The position numbers were made by a program, and so were the translations under genes. Shown in pieces: positions 41,563 through 45,273 of a stretch of 45,273 bases of DNA. Source of the stretch: Mesorhizobium sp. (lineage in GTDB: Bacteria; Pseudomonadota; Alphaproteobacteria; Rhizobiales; Rhizobiaceae); assembly GCF_017306545.1 (NCBI RefSeq), contig NZ_JAFKID010000035.1:1-45273 (forward strand). Reading direction: 5' to 3'. Position 1 is the stretch's first letter. Every line of letters starts with the position of its first letter. The notes below the pieces were generated by a model that worked only from the letters and a program-made list of their open reading frames with translations, was not told the DNA's origin and did not search any database.

Positions 41563-41575
41563 TTTTCCGCTCCCC

Positions 41576-42754
41576 TCAATCCTTCACCGTCAGCTTGCGC
41601 GGCACATTGGCCAGGCATTCCACGCCGGTCTCCGTGATGAGGATGGATTCGGTGATCTCCAGCCCCATCGTCTCCAGCCACAGGCCGGTCATGAAATGGA
41701 AGGTCATGCCGGGCTTGAGTTCCGTGCGGTCGCCGGGGCGCAGGCTCATGGTGCGCTCGCCCCAGTCCGGCGGATAGGAAATGCCGATCGGGTAGCCGGT
41801 GCGGTTGTCCTTGACGATGCCGTACTTCTTCAGAACCGCGAAGAAAGCGTTGGCGATATCCTCGCAGGTGTTGCCGGGCTTCGCCGCCGCCAGCCCTGCC
41901 TCCATGCCCTCCAGCGTCGCCTTCTCGGCATCGAGGAACGCCTGCGTCGGACGCCCAAGGAAGACGGTGCGCGACAGCGGGCAGTGATAGCGATTATAGC
42001 AGCCGGCGATCTCGAAGAAGGTGCCTTCGCCGGCCTTCATCGGTCTGTCGTCCCAGGTCAGGTGCGGCGCCGAGGCGTCCGCCCCGGAAGGCAAAAGCGG
42101 CACGATGGCCGGATAATCGCCGCCGATTCCATCGACGCCGCGCGTGCCGGCGTCGTAGATCTCGGCGACGAGATCGCATTTGCGCATTCCCACCTCGATC
42201 TTGTCGACGATGCGGGCGTGCATCGCCTCGACGATGCGCGCGGCCTTGCGCATGTAGTCGATCTCGGTCGGGCTCTTCACCGCGCGCTGCCAGTTGACCA
42301 GCGCGGTGGCGTCGACGAAGCGGGCGTTGGGCAGGTGCTGCTGCAAGGAAGCGAACGCCTTGGCCGAGAACCAGTAATTGTCCATCTCGACGCCGATGCG
42401 CTTGTTGCCCAGCCCGCGCTCGGTCAGCACGGTGGACAAGAAGTCCATCGGGTGGCGCTCGGTCGACTGCACGTAGTGGTCGGCGTAGCCGACGATGTTG
42501 TCGTGGGCGAGATAGGCGGTGCGCTTGGCGCCGTTGGCGTCCTGCCCGCGCCCGTACCAGATCGGCTCGCCGTCCGGCGGCACGATGACGGCCTGGTGCA
42601 CGTAGAACGACCAGCCGTCATAGCCGGTCAGCCAGGCCATGTTGGACGGGTCCGAGCAGATCAGCACGTCAACGCCCTTCGCCTCCATCGCCTTGCGGGT
42701 TTTCGCGAGGCGGTCCGCATATTCCTCGCGGGTGAATTTCAGATTGGGCTGCAT
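41576..42754 (-). CDS. doeA: ectoine hydrolase (DoeA/EutD), M24 family
   Basis: 392 residues of the M24 (creatinase/prolidase-like) fold. It opens the ectoine ring to N-alpha-acetyl-L-2,4-diaminobutyrate. The opening MQPNLKFTREEYADRLAKTRKAMEAKGVDVLICSDPSNMAWLTGYDGWSFYV, and the SAPHLTWDD, GTFFEIAGCYNRYHCPLSRTVF and GLEITESILITETG motifs, match DoeA. As in creatinase, the usual M24 metal-ligand aspartates are not conserved. The start at 42754 was chosen by homology. Third enzyme in the eut order, between eutC and doeB. Confidence 0.92.
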   Translation of the reverse strand: MQPNLKFTREEYADRLAKTRKAMEAKGVDVLICSDPSNMAWLTGYDGWSFYVHQAVIVPPDGEPIWYGRGQDANGAKRTAYLAHDNIVGYADHYVQSTERHPMDFLSTVLTERGLGNKRIGVEMDNYWFSAKAFASLQQHLPNARFVDATALVNWQRAVKSPTEIDYMRKAARIVEAMHARIVDKIEVGMRKCDLVAEIYDAGTRGVDGIGGDYPAIVPLLPSGADASAPHLTWDDRPMKAGEGTFFEIAGCYNRYHCPLSRTVFLGRPTQAFLDAEKATLEGMEAGLAAAKPGNTCEDIANAFFAVLKKYGIVKDNRTGYPIGISYPPDWGERTMSLRPGDRTELKPGMTFHFMTGLWLETMGLEITESILITETGVECLANVPRKLTVKD

Positions 42755-42795
42755 GTCGAAATCGTTTCCTCGTTGTCCGGGCTCCCCGCCCGCTG

Positions 42796-43788
42796 TCAGC
42801 TTTCGAAAGTGGTTCCGGCGCCGGCTATCCGCGCCCTGTCCCGCGCGAGCGTGGCGATCGCCGTGTCCTGCACGCCGGTTCCGGTGAGGTCGGCTATCGT
42901 GATGTCGGAGGCGGCACGGCGGCCATGCGCCTTGCCGGCAATGACGGCGCCGAGTTCCGTCACCTCGGCCTCTGCGGAAAACAATCCGGCGTCGATGGCA
43001 TGATGCAACTCGCCGAGGCGCCGCGTCTGCTTCGCGCTGTCGGCGACATAAAGGTCTGCCAGCTTCAGGATCGCCGGCGCGATCTCGTTCTTGTGCTCGG
43101 CGTCGGAGCCCATGGCGGTGATGTGCTGGCCGGCGGTGACGAAGCCGGCATGGATGAGCGGTTCGGCGGAGGGCGTCGTGGTGACGAGAATGTCCGCGCC
43201 GGCGGCGGCCGTGGCGGCGTCGCTCTCCGCCCGCACCGTGATGCCGAGCTTTTCGCCGAGGTCGGCGGCGGCCTTTTCCGCCTTGATCGCATCGCGGGCC
43301 CAGATGCGCGCCTCGCGGATCGGGCGCACCAGCGTCAGCGCTTCCAGTTGCAGGCGCGCCTGCATGCCGGCGCCGAAGATCGCGGCGATAGACGCATCCT
43401 GCCGCGCCAGGTGTTTTGCCGCGACGGCTCCGGCTGCGGCGGTGCGCACGTCGGTCAGGTAGCCGTTGTCGAGCAGCAGCGCCTCGACCAGCCCGGTCTT
43501 CGCCGACAGCAGCACCATCATGCCGTTGGTCGAAGGCAGGCCGAGCTTCGGATTGTCGAAGAAGCCGGGGCTGATTTTTATGGCGAAGCCGTCGAGGCCC
43601 GGCACATAGGCGGTCTTCACGTCCACCTCGCCATGATGCTCGGGAATGTCGAGCCGCAGGATCGGCGGCATCGCCACCGGCAGGGTCGCAAGGGCACGAA
43701 AGGCGTTTTCGACGCAGGCGACGGCGTCGAGATCGAGTTTCACGATCTTGCGCAGGTCGGCTTCGGTGAGGATGGTCATGCGGGGCAT
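42796..43788 (-). CDS. eutC: ornithine cyclodeaminase family protein, ectoine utilisation EutC
   Basis: 330 residues of the ornithine cyclodeaminase/mu-crystallin family. The Rossmann motif is IFGAGMQA (137-144), the catalytic-region Lys is in AIKISPGF (Lys71), and LTDVRTAAAGAVAAKHLA is the typical Arg-containing helix. The ATG at 43788 has GGAAG seven bases upstream. With EutA and EutB it is proposed to convert hydroxyectoine so that it can enter the ectoine route. Confidence 0.9.
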   Translation of the reverse strand: MPRMTILTEADLRKIVKLDLDAVACVENAFRALATLPVAMPPILRLDIPEHHGEVDVKTAYVPGLDGFAIKISPGFFDNPKLGLPSTNGMMVLLSAKTGLVEALLLDNGYLTDVRTAAAGAVAAKHLARQDASIAAIFGAGMQARLQLEALTLVRPIREARIWARDAIKAEKAAADLGEKLGITVRAESDAATAAAGADILVTTTPSAEPLIHAGFVTAGQHITAMGSDAEHKNEIAPAILKLADLYVADSAKQTRRLGELHHAIDAGLFSAEAEVTELGAVIAGKAHGRRAASDITIADLTGTGVQDTAIATLARDRARIAGAGTTFES

Positions 43789-43870
43789 GGCAAGGCTTCC
43801 TCTCGATGACGCTCACTCCCAAGGAAGGCGATGGACAGCTTTGACCTCGCCCTCGTTCTACGACGGGCAT

Positions 43871-44023
43871 CCCCCTCTGGCCTGCCGGCCATCTCCCCCT
43901 CAAGGGGGGAGATCGGCAGCTTCAGCCTCGCTGCTTCTCCTGCGCCGTTGGCGATCGGCGAAAGCCGACGCGACGGCTGATCTCCCCCCTTGAGGGGGAG
44001 ATGGCCGGCAGGCCAGAAGGGGG
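43871..44023. repeat. composite palindromic element between eutB and eutC
   Basis: 153 bp. The ends are inverted repeats of 43-44 bp, identical except for one extra base (43871-43913 and 43980-44023). Each arm folds into two hairpins: GGCC-tgcc-GGCC and an ATCTCCCCCTCAAGGGGGGAGAT-type stem. The 66-bp interior contains CTGCGCCGTTG and ATCGGCGAAA blocks (43940-43964) also found in the element at 45044-45216, which shows common descent beyond the palindrome itself. Confidence 0.85.
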
Positions 44024-44044
44024 TGAGCGCTGACGAATAAATGC

Positions 44045-45037
44045 TCACGCCGCGCGCTCCTGACGGTCGCGCCATTCTCCGCAGACGACGGCGCGGTGCA
44101 GGTCCATGGCGATGTTTTTTCCCGACAGCACTGCGACCGTCGGGCCGGTCGGCCTGATCTTGCCGGCAAGCAGGGCTGCGATGCCGACCGCGCCGGCGCC
44201 CTCGACCACCTCGCGTTCCTCTGCGTAGGCATGGCGGATGCCGGCGGCGATTTCGTCTTCCGAAAGCAGAATGAGATCGTCCAGCAGGTCGCGGCACATG
44301 GCGAAGGTCAGCCGGTTCTCCAGGCCGACGCCGCCGCCGAGCGAGTCCGCCAGCGTTTGCTTCTCCTCGACCTCGACCGGACGGCCGGCGTCGAGGCTCG
44401 CCTTCATGGCCGCGCCCCGCGCCATGGAGATTCCTATGACGCGGGCATTGGGACGCAACGTCTTCACCGCCATGGCGACGCCCGCCGCCAGCCCACCGCC
44501 GGAAACCTGGATCAAAACGGTTTCGACATCCGGCGTCTGCTCGACGATCTCCAGCCCCAGCGTGCCCTGCCCCGCGATCACCGCCGGATGGTCGAAGGGC
44601 GGCACCATGGCAAAACCCTCGTCCGCGACAAGCCGCTCGGCCTCGACCTGCGCCTCGTCCTGGCTCGCCCCCACGATGCGTGCTTCGGCGCCCAGCCGGC
44701 GGATTTCCGCCAGCTTGTTTTCCGGCACCAGCCTCGACATGCAGATGACGGCCGCGATGCCGCGCCGTTTCGCGGCGAGCGACAAGGCCCGGCCGTGATT
44801 GCCGGTGGAAGCGGCGGTGACGCCGCGCGTGCCGGCCGGCAGCAGCGCCACCGCGTTCGAAGCGCCGCGCAGCTTGAAGGAGCCGGTCGTCTGCCGATGC
44901 TCCAGCTTGAGCCGGACCGGCACGCCGAGCCTTTCGCTGAGTGACGGCGAATCGACGGTCGGCGTTGCCACGATGTCGCCGGCGATGCGCGCCCGCGCGG
45001 CCTCGATGTCGGCAAGGGTGACGAAGTCATTTCGCAT
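44045..45037 (-). CDS. eutB: threonine dehydratase-like PLP enzyme, ectoine utilisation EutB
   Basis: 330 residues, fold type II PLP enzyme. The PLP Lys is Lys55 in QTTGSFKLRGASNAV, the phosphate-binding Gly loop is SGGGLAAG, and ASTGNHGRALSLAAKRRG is the Asn-containing cofactor motif. EutB is related to threonine/serine dehydratases and acts with EutA and EutC on hydroxyectoine. The ATG at 45037 was chosen because the longer frame runs into the palindromic element. Confidence 0.92.
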   Translation of the reverse strand: MRNDFVTLADIEAARARIAGDIVATPTVDSPSLSERLGVPVRLKLEHRQTTGSFKLRGASNAVALLPAGTRGVTAASTGNHGRALSLAAKRRGIAAVICMSRLVPENKLAEIRRLGAEARIVGASQDEAQVEAERLVADEGFAMVPPFDHPAVIAGQGTLGLEIVEQTPDVETVLIQVSGGGLAAGVAMAVKTLRPNARVIGISMARGAAMKASLDAGRPVEVEEKQTLADSLGGGVGLENRLTFAMCRDLLDDLILLSEDEIAAGIRHAYAEEREVVEGAGAVGIAALLAGKIRPTGPTVAVLSGKNIAMDLHRAVVCGEWRDRQERAA

Positions 45038-45043
45038 CGGTTC

Positions 45044-45216
45044 GCGCCGCCCCTCACCTGCCTGCCGGCACCCTCTCCCCGTGAACGGGGAGAGGGCAGC
45101 GGACCTCGACCTCGCGGCCTGTTCTGCGCCGTTGCTCATCGGCGAAATCGGTGGCGACAGCGCGCCTCTCCCCGTTAACGGGGAGAGGATGCCGGCAGGC
45201 AGGTGAGGGGCGGCGC
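45044..45216. repeat. composite palindromic element between eutA and eutB
   Basis: 173 bp with 52-bp inverted ends (45044-45095 and 45165-45216; 50 of 52 positions match). Each arm folds into a GCCTGCCGGC-type small hairpin region and a CCTCTCCCCGT/ACGGGGAGAGG stem. The 69-bp interior shares CTGCGCCGTTG-N3-ATCGGCGAAA-N7-GCGAC (45124-45158, spacing approximate) with the 43871-44023 element. Confidence 0.85.
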
Positions 45217-45223
45217 CGGCGTC

Positions 45224-45273
45224 TCATTTTACGTCACCTTCCGATGAAAGCGGCAGCGTCATCAGCCGGACCC
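45224..45273 (-). CDS. eutA: probable 3' end of eutA, truncated by window edge
   Basis: The last 15 codons (VRLMTLPLSSEGDVK, then TGA) of a minus-strand frame that continues past the window. EutA is the gene expected here from the rhizobial eutABCDE order and the orientation fits, but so short a tail cannot be identified by similarity on its own. The stop is at 45224-45226. Confidence 0.45.
   Translation of the reverse strand, partial: VRLMTLPLSSEGDVK

Noticed and set aside
43871-45216. CRISPR array
   Set aside because: The repeats here are inverted, not direct, with two or three diverged copies and gene-sized spacing; no regular spacer structure and no cas genes.

Overview
The window is GC-rich, densely packed bacterial DNA that looks like an alphaproteobacterial, Rhizobiales-type chromosome (a Mesorhizobium/Aminobacter-like relative is the best guess). 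The guess rests on three things: the density of ABC uptake operons, a eutABCDE-ordered ectoine cluster like that of rhizobia, and large intergenic palindromic elements of the kind known from rhizobia and Brucella. No rRNA, tRNA, CRISPR array, transposase or phage gene was seen. The species call is inference.

Layout. (1) 1-4321, plus strand: the end of a Liv-type ABC operon (livH truncated by the window edge, livM, livG, livF), then an M20 amidohydrolase of the N-carbamoyl-amino-acid/allantoate type. (2) 4341-6190, minus: a DUF1801 protein, a small two-helix membrane protein, and an ArsR/SRPBCC pair behind palindromic operators. (3) 6227-11398: an RND pump and adaptor divergent from a TetR gene, with tandem operators between them. 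(4) 11584-13520: an FAD monooxygenase divergent from a second TetR, with two perfect 16-bp palindromes between them. (5) 13534-14913: a RES-Xre toxin-antitoxin pair with a readable promoter/operator. (6) 14934-18380: PdxA-family dehydrogenase plus luciferase-like monooxygenase, a thioredoxin-fold protein, and a YiiM-like MOSC protein. (7) 18501-23104, minus: a complete livKHMGF operon. (8) 23199-31052, minus: gntR, then a peptide/glutathione-type ABC importer (gsiB, gsiC, gsiD, fused gsiA) with gamma-glutamyltransferase inside the operon. (9) 31226-40273: a glucuronate cluster, uxaC-SBP-ATPase-permease-permease-uxuB on the minus strand, divergent from a GntR gene and uxuA. (10) 40396-45273, minus: (hydroxy)ectoine degradation, eutA (edge) - eutB - eutC - doeA - doeB.

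The theme is scavenging of small nitrogen- and carbon-bearing compounds (branched-chain amino acids or amides, gamma-glutamyl peptides, uronates, ectoines), each importer sitting beside its catabolic enzymes and often a local repressor. In the uronate cluster, uxaC, uxuB and uxuA make up the isomerase route from glucuronate to 2-keto-3-deoxygluconate; the linked importer is of the spermidine/iron type, not a TRAP system. In the ectoine cluster DoeA and DoeB open and deacetylate ectoine, and EutABC are proposed to handle hydroxyectoine.

Two non-coding patterns stand out. All three complete operons with a binding-protein gene carry a strong GC stem-loop just after that gene and before the next transport gene (21809-21883, 28724-28752, 35559-35591). 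Three of the four gene junctions in the ectoine operon hold a large composite palindrome (41425-41562, 43871-44023, 45044-45216); two of these share interior sequence and so form a dispersed family.
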